DNA from: Anaerolineae bacterium
Lineage (GTDB): Bacteria; Chloroflexota; Anaerolineae; Aggregatilineales; Phototrophicaceae
Assembly: GCA_022843385.1 (NCBI GenBank)
Contig: JALHNT010000030.1
Span: forward strand, 29,209-93,208
Reading direction: 5' to 3'
Length of the DNA stretch: 64,000 bases
Shown: piece by piece, positions 16,024 through 24,625 of the stretch
Layout: every line of letters begins with the position of its first letter
Numbering within the stretch: position 1 is the first letter of the stretch
Notes under the pieces: model-generated
Told to the model about the DNA's origin: nothing
The model's database searches: none
Seen by the model: the letters and a program-made list of their open reading frames with translations, nothing else
Made by a program: the position numbers and the translations under genes

Positions 16024-17976
16024 TCAATGGCTCACCTGCGAACGATCCAGCCAAAGGAATTGATACGGCTCCAGCGTCAGCGTCCCGGTCAACGACAAGG
16101 CTGCATCATCGATCAGATCGCGCACATCCATCGGCAGCGGCCAGGCCCAGCGCAGTGTCTCCAGGTTGACTAGCTGACTGCGCTCAGAGAAATTCGCCAG
16201 CACCAGCAGGGTATGGTTGCGCAGGTAGGCCAGGACGTGTCCATTGCCGCAGTCGAGGAACTGAGTTTTGCCGTTTGCCAGCGCCGAGGTCTGCTGACGG
16301 ATGGCGATCAACCGTGTGAGTCCCTGAAACACCTGCCCTTCAACCGTCGTCACATCGAGGCGTGCCGCCGCCCGTTCCCAATCGAAGGCCGGCCGATGCA
16401 CCCAGCGACTGTCTTCGGCTTTGGCCGGGTTCTGCTGATAGCTGTAGTCATTGCGGGTAGCGATCTCGTCACCCAGATAGAGCAGGGGGATGCCGCCGGC
16501 ACTCAGAGCGATGCTGTAGATGAGCAGGATGCGCTTGACCGCGTGGTCAATTTCCAGCGGGCTGCCGAGGTCGGAGAGGCCGCGTTCCAGGCCGGCCAGC
16601 GAGGCACAGGTGCCGCTGATGCGCATGTCCTGATTGACCGGGTTGTAGTTGAAGGGGACGCCACGAGCGAACGAGCCGGGGAAGCGCCCGACATAGAACT
16701 GGTTGAGGAACTGGCGGTGATGAAAGCCGTTGATGCCCAGCTCGGCGGCATCCTCGTCGGCGAAAGTCCAGCCGATGTCGTCGTGCGAGCGGATGTAATT
16801 GACCCAGGCACAATCGCCGGGCAGATTGAACCAGTGTTCCATCGAGCGCCGCAACAACCGGACTTCGCGGGTCGCCAGCGCCTCCCAGCAGAGCGCCATC
16901 AGCGTCGGGTTATACGACACCGGGCATTCTTCCCAACTGATGTAACTGGCGACATCGCGCGGATGGACGATGGCTTCTGACTTGAACAACATGGCCGGGG
17001 CGACGATGCGACAGAAAACGTTGAAGGCCTGGATCAGCCAGTGCACCTGGGGCAGATTTTCACAGCCCGTCCCCATCTCTTTCCAGATGAAGGCCACCGC
17101 ATCCAGCCGCAGGAATTCGACGCCGTTGTTCGCCAGCCCCAGCATCTCGCCCATCATGGCGTTGAAGACTTCCGGGTTGCCATAATTGAGGTCCCACTGA
17201 AAGGTGTTGAAGGTCGTCCAGACCCACTGTTTCATATCCGGGCGATAGGTGAAACAACCCGGTGCCTGATCGGGGAAAATCTCACGCAGGACACGCTGCC
17301 CGTCCGGCCTGAATTCGTAACGATCCGGCATGACGCGATCGGGGAACATGTAATAGTAGCCGCGATAGGTTTCGTCGCCAGCGATGGCCTTGAGCGCCCA
17401 ATCGTGTTCATCCGAGGTGTGATTGAAGACAAAATCGACCACCAGACTGATGCCGTGCTGCCGCAGTTCGTGCGCCAGATCCGCCAGTTCCGCCATCGTC
17501 CCCAGCGCCGGATTGACCTCGCGATAGCTGCTGACGGCATAGCCGCCATCGCTGTTGCCCGCCGGTGCCTTGAACAGCGGCATCAGATGCAGATAGGTCA
17601 GCCCCAGCTCGCGAAAATAGGGGATGCGCTGGCGTATCCCTGCCAGATTGCCGGCGAACAGATCAACATAACACACGCCCCCCAGCATCCGTTCGTTCTG
17701 GAACCAATGGGGATTGGCCTCACGCTGCTGGTCGAGCGCCTTCAGATCAGCCGGACGTTGGGCAAAGCAGCGAACCGCCTGGAGCATGATCTGTTCCAGA
17801 TGGTAGAAGAAGTCGTAATGCTGACCATAGACCTTTATCAGTAGCTCGAATGCCTCTGGAAAATAGCGGTTGAGCCGCTCGTGGAAGATGTCACGATCCG
17901 GCAGTCCAGACAGGGCTGGTTCGAGGCGTGGCAGCAGACGTTGCAGGGTGATACGGGCTTCGTGAGCGATGTTCAT
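16024..17976 (-). CDS. Amylosucrase / sucrose-active GH13 enzyme (subfamily 4)
   Basis: 650 residues, the length of amylosucrases, which transfer glucose from sucrose to alpha-glucan or hydrolyse sucrose. The N-terminal helical domain (RYFPEAFELLIKVYG) precedes the GH13 barrel: YLHLMPLF, DGGYAVSSYREVNPALG, VVDFVFNHTSDEHDWA, nucleophile Asp in EFLRLDAVAF, general acid Glu in LFKSEAIVHP and the stabilising Asp in IRSHDDIGWTF. There is no signal peptide, so it is probably cytoplasmic. Distinguishing amylosucrase from sucrose hydrolase or sucrose phosphorylase-like members needs assay; amylosucrase is the best family fit. Confidence 0.9.
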   Translation of the reverse strand: MNIAHEARITLQRLLPRLEPALSGLPDRDIFHERLNRYFPEAFELLIKVYGQHYDFFYHLEQIMLQAVRCFAQRPADLKALDQQREANPHWFQNERMLGGVCYVDLFAGNLAGIRQRIPYFRELGLTYLHLMPLFKAPAGNSDGGYAVSSYREVNPALGTMAELADLAHELRQHGISLVVDFVFNHTSDEHDWALKAIAGDETYRGYYYMFPDRVMPDRYEFRPDGQRVLREIFPDQAPGCFTYRPDMKQWVWTTFNTFQWDLNYGNPEVFNAMMGEMLGLANNGVEFLRLDAVAFIWKEMGTGCENLPQVHWLIQAFNVFCRIVAPAMLFKSEAIVHPRDVASYISWEECPVSYNPTLMALCWEALATREVRLLRRSMEHWFNLPGDCAWVNYIRSHDDIGWTFADEDAAELGINGFHHRQFLNQFYVGRFPGSFARGVPFNYNPVNQDMRISGTCASLAGLERGLSDLGSPLEIDHAVKRILLIYSIALSAGGIPLLYLGDEIATRNDYSYQQNPAKAEDSRWVHRPAFDWERAAARLDVTTVEGQVFQGLTRLIAIRQQTSALANGKTQFLDCGNGHVLAYLRNHTLLVLANFSERSQLVNLETLRWAWPLPMDVRDLIDDAALSLTGTLTLEPYQFLWLDRSQVSH

Positions 17977-18164
17977 CGGTTCTCGTCCGTGGTTGATGAC
18001 TGATGCTGGTGTTCATTGTACACCATGCCACTCAGGACGACGTTTACGCCCTTCCTTCATTTTTCATGGACATTTCACACATTTATCGTCAAGCATGACG
18101 GAATATTCTGATACAATCCGGCTAAATTCAATGCACTCAAACACCGCTCAGGACACTGCTCATC

Positions 18165-18395
18165 ATGTCGGTCTTTCCCAAGAAAGTTCTCTTCACCCCA
18201 CCGTCGATGGTCGACAAACTGGTCTTTTATGCCCGCGAACATAAATGCACCGCGCGTGAGGCGGCGAACGCCCTGTGGATGCAATTACGGGTGAAATCCT
18301 CGCTGGAAGAAGTGGCGGCGGCCAACCGTATCCTGCATCAGGAGACCGAAGGCAAGCGCCTGACCCGCATCCATGACCGGCGCTGGGTGGATTGA
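18165..18395 (+). CDS. Small hypothetical protein
   Basis: 76 residues, basic and helical, starting MSVFPKKVLFTPPSMVDKLV and ending RIHDRRWVD. The segment YAREHKCTAREAANALWMQL could be a small helix-turn-helix or ribbon-helix-helix type region, but no family is recognised. It stands alone between amylosucrase (divergent) and the PNPOx-like gene. Confidence 0.55.
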   Translation: MSVFPKKVLFTPPSMVDKLVFYAREHKCTAREAANALWMQLRVKSSLEEVAAANRILHQETEGKRLTRIHDRRWVD

Positions 18396-18486
18396 TTCCT
18401 GCGCATTTCCGCCATTGGTCTGATGAATAAGTCATCGCTGCTGTTGTATGATGAGCATTCCGCTTCTATCATCCGGAGGTGTGTCG

Positions 18487-18969
18487 ATGAATCAACCCCA
18501 GGCCAGCCGCCCCAGCATGAAAAACTATGGCATCGCGTCCGACAATGACGGTCTGATGGAATGGTCGTGGGTGGACGACCAAATGACCCGCGCCCGCAAC
18601 TACTGGATCGCAACGGTTCGCCCAGATGGCAAGCCTCATGTCGCGCCAGTGTGGGGCGTGTGGCTGGAAGGTGCGCTCTACTTTGGCAGCGATCGTGGGT
18701 CGCGCAAGGTGCGCAACATCGCCCACCAACCGGCTGTCAGTGTTCATCTGGAAAGCGGTGATGAGACAGTGATTCTGGAGGGGGTGGTTGACGAAGTGTC
18801 TGACCACGCTATCCTGACGCGCATCGCCAGCCTGTATGGCAAGAAATACCCTCCCCATACGCCTGACCCGGATACCGACTTCACCTTCTGCTTCCGCTTC
18901 ACCCCACAGATGGGGCTGTCGTGGCTGGAGCAGGATTTCCCGCGCACAGCGACACGCTGGACGTTTTAG
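18487..18969 (+). CDS. Pyridoxamine 5'-phosphate oxidase-fold protein (possible F420- or FMN-binding)
   Basis: 160 residues from ATG 18487 with GGAGGTG upstream. The split-barrel fold is indicated by RNYWIATVRPDGKPHVAPVW, GALYFGSDRGSRKVRNIA, AVSVHLESGDETVILEG and the final TATRWTF. Such proteins bind FMN or F420 and reduce or oxidise small molecules. The HVAPVWG motif and short length resemble the F420-dependent/pyridoxamine-oxidase-like group of Actinobacteria and Chloroflexota. Substrate unknown. Confidence 0.8.
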   Translation: MNQPQASRPSMKNYGIASDNDGLMEWSWVDDQMTRARNYWIATVRPDGKPHVAPVWGVWLEGALYFGSDRGSRKVRNIAHQPAVSVHLESGDETVILEGVVDEVSDHAILTRIASLYGKKYPPHTPDPDTDFTFCFRFTPQMGLSWLEQDFPRTATRWTF

Positions 18970-19016
18970 AGGCGCAGCTAACGGGGAGAGGCCGGTGCCC
19001 GTCCCCGTTTACTTTT

Positions 19017-19985
19017 CTAGGGTGCAGCGGCTGCCGGCGCAGCGGCTGGGGCAGCAGCCTGAGCAGCGGCGCGCTCGGCCAGGAATGCCTCGACTGTCAG
19101 ATTTCGCCGATCGGTTGTGCGCACGGTCACATGACCGCCCTGAACACTCTGTCGCCCACGCGTGAAGATGTGGAAGATGCGGTAGCCTTCCCGGCTGCGG
19201 AAGCCAAAGACTATCCGCCCGCGCCCCTGATCTTCTTCAAAGACGAAGCGGATGGTCGGGTCGTTAAAGACGCTGCGCAGATGGGCGGTTTCAGCATCAA
19301 TGCCGGCGGCGTGGGCGCGGCGGAATTCTGGCGTAGTGTTGCCCGCCGCATCCTGAGCAATACTGGTACCGATGCGACGCTCGTAATTGCGGATGCCGAG
19401 CCGTTCGGTGACAAAATGAATGATGTTCATCTGGAAGCTCAGATCATCCGATGCCAGCATATCGTCCAGATCGACATAAGCCGAATCGACACTGTCGATC
19501 AACAGGCGGTTGCCACTGATTAGTCCCTCGTTGGTGATGAGACGAAACGGGACAATTGGACCGGCGTCGATGAAGGCTATCATGCGCTGGTCGAAGTTGG
19601 TCAGGGCGGCTTCATCGACGATGGTGTACTTGAGGGTACGATCTTCCAGGTGATACTGAATGGCTTCGGACTGGCGGTTGAGGCGCTCGACCAGTTCTTC
19701 CCGGCGTTCAAAAGCCGAGGCTTCACCCCGTCCTGGCGGGCGGAGTTCGATGGCGCGCTGGATGGCAGGCAGGGCTGTCGCCCCATCACCGCGCATCAGG
19801 CGGATGACGGCCTGGTTACCAAGCGTCTGCTGCAATTGCAACACCTCATCGGCCTGAAGCGAATCAGGTTGCGTCTGAGCGCGCTCGATGGTATCCGCCG
19901 AAAGCTGAGTAGCGCCGGCGGTATGCGCTGGATGACGTGGCTGTGACGAACGCTGCGATGCAACATGAACCCGTTCGTGTGACAT
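19017..19985 (-). CDS. Possible eCIS-type cargo protein (DUF4157-associated N-terminal motif)
   Basis: 322 residues from ATG 19985 with GGGGGCAGG upstream. The N-terminal 60 residues are polar and disordered, followed by LQLQQTLGNQAVIRLM and LPAIQRAIE, close to the LQRTIGNxAVxxLI...IQR signature that precedes DUF4157 and other domains in proteins linked to extracellular contractile injection systems. The C-terminal domain has IIHFVTERLGIRNYERRIGT and AHAAGIDAETAHLRSVF, with spaced His and Glu residues, and ends in an Ala/Pro-rich tail. No structural eCIS genes are in the window. The effector role is inference. Confidence 0.5.
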   Translation of the reverse strand: MSHERVHVASQRSSQPRHPAHTAGATQLSADTIERAQTQPDSLQADEVLQLQQTLGNQAVIRLMRGDGATALPAIQRAIELRPPGRGEASAFERREELVERLNRQSEAIQYHLEDRTLKYTIVDEAALTNFDQRMIAFIDAGPIVPFRLITNEGLISGNRLLIDSVDSAYVDLDDMLASDDLSFQMNIIHFVTERLGIRNYERRIGTSIAQDAAGNTTPEFRRAHAAGIDAETAHLRSVFNDPTIRFVFEEDQGRGRIVFGFRSREGYRIFHIFTRGRQSVQGGHVTVRTTDRRNLTVEAFLAERAAAQAAAPAAAPAAAAP

Positions 19986-20056
19986 GCCTGCCCCCTTTGA
20001 AGTATTCAAACCCATCCTCACTCTACGCGAATCGGGGCCTTCTGGCAACTTTTCCC

Positions 20057-21013
20057 TCAATCGTGGGCGATGCCGATCAGCGGGTCGTTGACGTTGACCG
20101 AGAGGGCGACGCACACCAGCAGGACGAAGCCGCTGGCCGGGGCGGTGTACTCCGCCAGCACTGTGCCGAAATAATCCTTGACCACGCCGACCACCTGACC
20201 CGCCTGTACTGTATCGCCGATGCTGACACGGGGATACCAGCAGCCTTTGTGCGCCGCCCGCACCCAGGGCCAGTGAGCATATTCATGCAGCGGCACGGTC
20301 TCAATCTCACCCGACAGGATGCCGAGATGCCGGGCGACGTTATAACAGCCGTGCAGCAGGAGCAGGGTATTCGGCTCGTCGAGGATGCCGACCTGTCCCG
20401 CTTCAGCCAGCAGCGCTGGGATGCCCAGGGCGGCTGCCGCGCTGATGCTGGTGCCGACCAGCTTGTCCGGTTTCACCAGAATATCGATGCCGAAGACGGC
20501 GGCCAGCGCTCGCGACTGTTCGGTCACCGCCGGGTCAGGCGAGGCTTCGTAACCCATGAAGGGGATGAGCGCTTCGGGGATGTCGCCGCCATGCAGGTCA
20601 ACCCAGGCGTGAATGTGGGGGACAACTTCAGCCATGATGGTATGAGCCATGCGTTCGGCGATGGTCCCAAGCGCCTTGCCGGGGAACTGACGGTTGAGGT
20701 TCTTGCCATCCTCCGGCACGAGAAATGCCTGGCGCGCATGAAAGGCGTTCAGGCTGACCGGCGACATGACGATGACGCGCCCGTTGAGCTGCGCCGGATC
20801 GAGTTCAGCGCCGAAGCGGATAGCCGCCTCGATGCTGGGGTATTCGCCTCCATGAATGCCAGCGGTGACCAGCAGGGTGGGGCCATCGCCAGCGCCATTG
20901 ACGACGACGATGGGCATGGTGATGGCTGTGCCGGGGACGCTCAGAAATCCGCTGGCTTTACTGCCCGGTGCGGCGCTGATCTCGCCAATCTGAAGGCTCA
21001 TGATGCTGCTCAT
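20057..21013 (-). CDS. Succinylglutamate desuccinylase/aspartoacylase-family deacylase
   Basis: 318 residues. Zinc-carboxypeptidase-like fold of the AstE/AspA family: LLVTAGIHGGEYPSIEAA carries the first zinc ligands (His and Glu), followed by VIVMSPVSLNAFHAR, GKNLNRQFPG, and AWVDLHGGD with the third ligand. The C-terminal beta domain ends with a VQAGQVVGVVKDYFGTVLAEYTAP stretch, typical of this family. It removes an acyl group from an amino-acid-like substrate, not further specified by sequence. It is 71 bases upstream of the cargo-like gene on the same strand. Confidence 0.88.
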   Translation of the reverse strand: MSSIMSLQIGEISAAPGSKASGFLSVPGTAITMPIVVVNGAGDGPTLLVTAGIHGGEYPSIEAAIRFGAELDPAQLNGRVIVMSPVSLNAFHARQAFLVPEDGKNLNRQFPGKALGTIAERMAHTIMAEVVPHIHAWVDLHGGDIPEALIPFMGYEASPDPAVTEQSRALAAVFGIDILVKPDKLVGTSISAAAALGIPALLAEAGQVGILDEPNTLLLLHGCYNVARHLGILSGEIETVPLHEYAHWPWVRAAHKGCWYPRVSIGDTVQAGQVVGVVKDYFGTVLAEYTAPASGFVLLVCVALSVNVNDPLIGIAHD

Positions 21014-21176
21014 TTCCGCTGGTCAGGATAACGACCAGAGTGTAACACATGATAGCCGCCCACTTTCCGCCATCATCGGCCAGGGATAAGTCCATCGATA
21101 ACGGGAACGCTTTAGGTGAGCCCCAGCCAGCGGTACGTTGACTTTACCGGCTTCTTGTGTTGACAATACGGGCTGC

Positions 21177-23078
21177 TCATGGCGCGTCGGTGATGACGAG
21201 TGAACCGTCATCACTGCCATAAGCGATGCGGCTGCCATCGGGACTCCAGGAGACGGCACGGATTGGACGTGGCGCGGATGCTTGAGACGTCTGCAACACC
21301 TGACCGGTCAGGGCATCCCAGGTGCGGATGGTACCGTCGGCACTGATGCTGGTCAACCGGCTGCCATCCGGGCTGAATCGCAGTCCGCGAATATAGCTTA
21401 AATCATAGTCAACCCTGTTTATGTCATTGCCATTGAGAGTATGGATGAGAGTCCAGGTAGATGTATCCAGGACGCGCACAATGCCGTTACTGCTGCTGAT
21501 GGCAATTCGTGTGCCATCGAGTGACCAGGCCAGTTGAAAATAATCCTGGCTCAGTCCTCCTAGCTGTAAGAGTGAAATGCTTTGGATGAAAGCGAAAGAT
21601 ATGCTATCCCGTAGCTCAAGCTCTGCGCCAGGGTTTGCCAGTGCCAGGTGCTTTCCATCCGGACTCCAGACCATATTGCTAATGTTGCCTGTGATGTACG
21701 AACTGATGAAATTCCCATCCTGACCATTGTAAACGAACAGGCGTGGATCATCCACCAGCGAACCAATCAGAAGGCGAGTGCCATCGGGTGTCCAGATCAT
21801 GCTATAGAACCATCTTCCGGGAAGCGGAATGATGACTTCGATCCCTCGGCCTGGGGCTGCATCCCATAGATGGAGAGCATTGTCTGCCGAAATGACAGCC
21901 AGTTGGTGGGTCTCCGGCTGCCATGCCAGATTGTGGATAAGATATGGGCCATTGTACAAGTGTTGTATTGATTGCCCGGACTCGGCATCAACGATCTGAA
22001 TCGAACCAATATCTCGCTCGACTGCGATGAGTCGGCCATCGGAAGTCCAGTCGATGACCCCGAAAACTTGCGGAGGGATAAGTGGCGGTAACTGTTGTGC
22101 ATGGGTATCCGCTGGCGCGTCCATCATGACGAGCGATCCAGCCGCGCTGCCATAAGCGATGCGGCTGCCATCCGGACTCCAGGCGACGGCGTAAACCGGG
22201 CCATCGGTCAATACGGTTTTGATGAGCGCTCCCGTTGAAACGTTCCAGATGCGAATGGTATTGTCCAGCGCACTGCTCACCAGATAGCGCCCATCCGGAC
22301 TCCATTGGGCAGTGATCGCTCCTCCGGCGTGTCCGACAAAGGTTTTGATGAGTTGACCTGTGGTGCTGTCCCACAGATTCAGCTTGAAGTCGAGACTATC
22401 GCTGACGATCTGTTTCCCATCCCGGCTCCAGCGGGCAAAACGAACGACCGCATCATCGTCAGAGGCGATGGCTAACCGTTCCTGACCGGTTGCGGCTGAC
22501 CAGATCCGCAGGATGCCGTCTCGGCTGGCGGTGACCACTTCGCGACCATCCGGACTCCAATCAATCGACACCGTTTCGGCGAACTTCGGTTGGCTCAACC
22601 AGGCCAGGATTTCACCGGTAGAACTGTCCCAGATGCTCGCGCCACCGCGTGTGCTGGCCGCAATTCGTCTACCATCCGGACTCCAGGCGACGGAGAAAAC
22701 CGGAGAGCCATCCCCGGTCACGCGAATGTTTAGATCCACTTGTCCCGTGTTGACATCCCAGATGGTCATCAGTCCATCACCCCGGCTGCTGGCGCCTGCC
22801 AGGCGGGAGCCATCTGGACTCCAATCGAGGGCGAAGATGTCCGGTTGTGCAGTTGAGTATCGATTGATATCGGCTTTGTTCGTTGGCTCATAGAAGATGA
22901 TCTCACCCACACTGTTGCCCACCGCAATGATCGTGCCAGCCGGATTCCAGGCGATGGCCTGAATGAGATTCGGCGTGGCCGGAGCCGGAGTCGACGTCAA
23001 CGACTGCGACTGAAGCGACCCCAGCGGTAGCAAACTGACGAGCAGCAGAGCAATCCCCAGCCAGTGACGCACTGTCAT
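21177..23078 (-). CDS. Exported WD40-repeat beta-propeller protein
   Basis: 633 residues with a signal peptide (HWLGIALLLVSLLPLGSLQS) and then roughly a dozen WD40-type blades, each marked by WSPDG(S/R) and a terminal IWD or LWD, for example SWSPDGSRIAYGSDDGSLV at the end. The number of blades suggests two propellers. Such proteins are scaffolds; a binding partner is not evident. AGGAAGC precedes the ATG. Two other exported proteins with the same SPDG repeat type are at 34742 and 47888. Confidence 0.9.
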   Translation of the reverse strand: MTVRHWLGIALLLVSLLPLGSLQSQSLTSTPAPATPNLIQAIAWNPAGTIIAVGNSVGEIIFYEPTNKADINRYSTAQPDIFALDWSPDGSRLAGASSRGDGLMTIWDVNTGQVDLNIRVTGDGSPVFSVAWSPDGRRIAASTRGGASIWDSSTGEILAWLSQPKFAETVSIDWSPDGREVVTASRDGILRIWSAATGQERLAIASDDDAVVRFARWSRDGKQIVSDSLDFKLNLWDSTTGQLIKTFVGHAGGAITAQWSPDGRYLVSSALDNTIRIWNVSTGALIKTVLTDGPVYAVAWSPDGSRIAYGSAAGSLVMMDAPADTHAQQLPPLIPPQVFGVIDWTSDGRLIAVERDIGSIQIVDAESGQSIQHLYNGPYLIHNLAWQPETHQLAVISADNALHLWDAAPGRGIEVIIPLPGRWFYSMIWTPDGTRLLIGSLVDDPRLFVYNGQDGNFISSYITGNISNMVWSPDGKHLALANPGAELELRDSISFAFIQSISLLQLGGLSQDYFQLAWSLDGTRIAISSSNGIVRVLDTSTWTLIHTLNGNDINRVDYDLSYIRGLRFSPDGSRLTSISADGTIRTWDALTGQVLQTSQASAPRPIRAVSWSPDGSRIAYGSDDGSLVITDAP

Positions 23079-23209
23079 GACCAGCTTCCTGTGATGGTGA
23101 TGCAGATGCTCTTGACTCTACCGCGTCAAGGGTTGCGCTGCCTGACGGTTGCCCTACGATTGGGTGGTGGTGGGGGAGGTGACTCGTGTGACGGTATCCA
23201 GCAGCAGTC

Positions 23210-23449
23210 TCATGGATCATTGCCCAACCAGAACGAGTCCGGTAGCTCATCGGTGAAGTCGTCGCTGATCCAGCCCTGGCCTTCGTGCAAACCGAGGACA
23301 CGCTCTCTGACTACAGGCGGTGCGGCTGCCGGAGCCAGTGTCGCTATCGGGGTTGCGCCGCGCACCAGCAGGACTTCGTCATCCAGCCGCGCCAGCAGAT
23401 CTTCCAGCGTCAACGGGGTTTTGTCGAGGTCAATCGTCTTGATGGACAT
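23210..23449 (-). CDS. Small antitoxin-like protein
   Basis: 79 residues from ATG 23449. The N-terminal part SIKTIDLDKTPLTLEDLLARL followed by DEVLLVRGATPIATLAP resembles the strand-helix-strand of Phd/YefM-like antitoxins, where the last strand reads as a hydrophobic 'I-x-x-x-G-x-P-V-A-x-L' motif. No toxin gene is beside it. Its C-terminal tail GQGWISDDFTDELPDSFWL is common in these orphan proteins. Ribosome site is weak (AGGCG). Confidence 0.6.
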   Translation of the reverse strand: MSIKTIDLDKTPLTLEDLLARLDDEVLLVRGATPIATLAPAAAPPVVRERVLGLHEGQGWISDDFTDELPDSFWLGNDP

Positions 23450-23555
23450 CGCCTGTCGCTTTCCACTCGATGATATGCCAATCATAGCAGATACGCTGCT
23501 TGGGCATGATAAGGATACCACACCGGCAAGCGCCGTTGGTGTTGACGCAGGCTAC

Positions 23556-24419
23556 TTACCCGTCAAAGTCACGGGCACAACGGAAGCCAAAGGTAGGGAG
23601 ATCCCCGTCTCCTTTATTTGCATAACGATACGTCAAACGTAAGACATCTGCTCCCTGCATGAATGAACCGCCTCGCAATACACGATGATCATCCGCCGCA
23701 CTTGCCGACTCGTGACTTGCGCCATATGGATAATCCCTGTAAAGAGAGCTTGTCCACTCCCAGAGATTGCCGCTCATATCAAGTGCGCCTACCCACGACG
23801 CATTAGCAGGTTTCTGAGCGACCGGCGCTGCTTTTGTATTACCATATGTTGGATCATCTTTTCCAACCACGTATTCTGCAACATACTCATTTCCCCAGGG
23901 ATAAATCAAGCCATCCGGTCCACGAGCCGCATATTCCCATTCTGCTTCTGTAGGCAATCGAGCATCTCTAGACTTGCAGAAATTGGAGGCCGAATCCCAC
24001 CCGATACAATTGCGCGGTTGAGAAGATTCCGAGGAATAGCGCATACAGCCTGTAGAACCAATCTGTCTGTTAGCCACCTCTGTCTTATCAATCCAGTAGG
24101 GTTGTCTAAAACATTGTTCATGAACAGGCTTCTCATCATTACGTTCTGCTTCAGCCCCCATTATGAAACAACCAGCCGGCACTAGCATCATGGGAATGCC
24201 GCCGAAGTCTTGTTCGGTGATATAGGGTTTCCAGGCAGCATTCGAGGCTTGCGGCGTAAGGGCGATTTGTTCTGGCAATATCTTGGCCGCGGGCGGATTA
24301 TTTGCCAGCATAGTATTCAAGAGACCAAAAACACCGACAACGATTGCTGCAATCAGTGCGAATATGCCACCGATATAGGCCGCTCGAATGATTGCCCTGG
24401 CTTCGGCGTTGTTGCCCAT
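23556..24419 (-). CDS. Membrane-anchored formylglycine-generating-enzyme (SUMF1)-fold protein
   Basis: 287 residues. An N-terminal transmembrane helix (AAYIGGIFALIAAIVVGVFG) is followed by an FGE-sulfatase fold: FGGIPMMLVPAGCFIMGAE, DEKPVHEQCFRQPYWIDKTEV, RLPTEAEWEYAARGPDG, YPWGNE, GALDMSGNLWEWTSSLY, RVLRGGSF and TFGFRCARD. True FGEs need a specific cysteine pair; I cannot show that it is present, and most bacterial relatives have other or unknown roles. No sulfatase gene is nearby. The coding sequence is lower in GC than its neighbours. Confidence 0.82.
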   Translation of the reverse strand: MGNNAEARAIIRAAYIGGIFALIAAIVVGVFGLLNTMLANNPPAAKILPEQIALTPQASNAAWKPYITEQDFGGIPMMLVPAGCFIMGAEAERNDEKPVHEQCFRQPYWIDKTEVANRQIGSTGCMRYSSESSQPRNCIGWDSASNFCKSRDARLPTEAEWEYAARGPDGLIYPWGNEYVAEYVVGKDDPTYGNTKAAPVAQKPANASWVGALDMSGNLWEWTSSLYRDYPYGASHESASAADDHRVLRGGSFMQGADVLRLTYRYANKGDGDLPTFGFRCARDFDG

Positions 24420-24625
24420 TCCTGTGCCCTTTCACCCACTGCGTCTCAACTCACAGATGGGACAAGTCCTCTATCAAATAACATTATTGATACTGGTGAA
24501 TTATGGCATCGAAGAGTCATTATCGCAATTCGATATGGAAGAAAACAACCATCCCACCTCTGGACATTGCGGGCGGGGCGCGTGACAATACGGCGCGTTG
24601 GTGAGGCTATTCCGGGAGAGTCGCT

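Noticed and set aside
19937..21031. 364-codon forward frame opposite the AstE/AspA-like gene
   Set aside because: It runs antisense over a gene with intact zinc-site motifs and shows no motifs itself.
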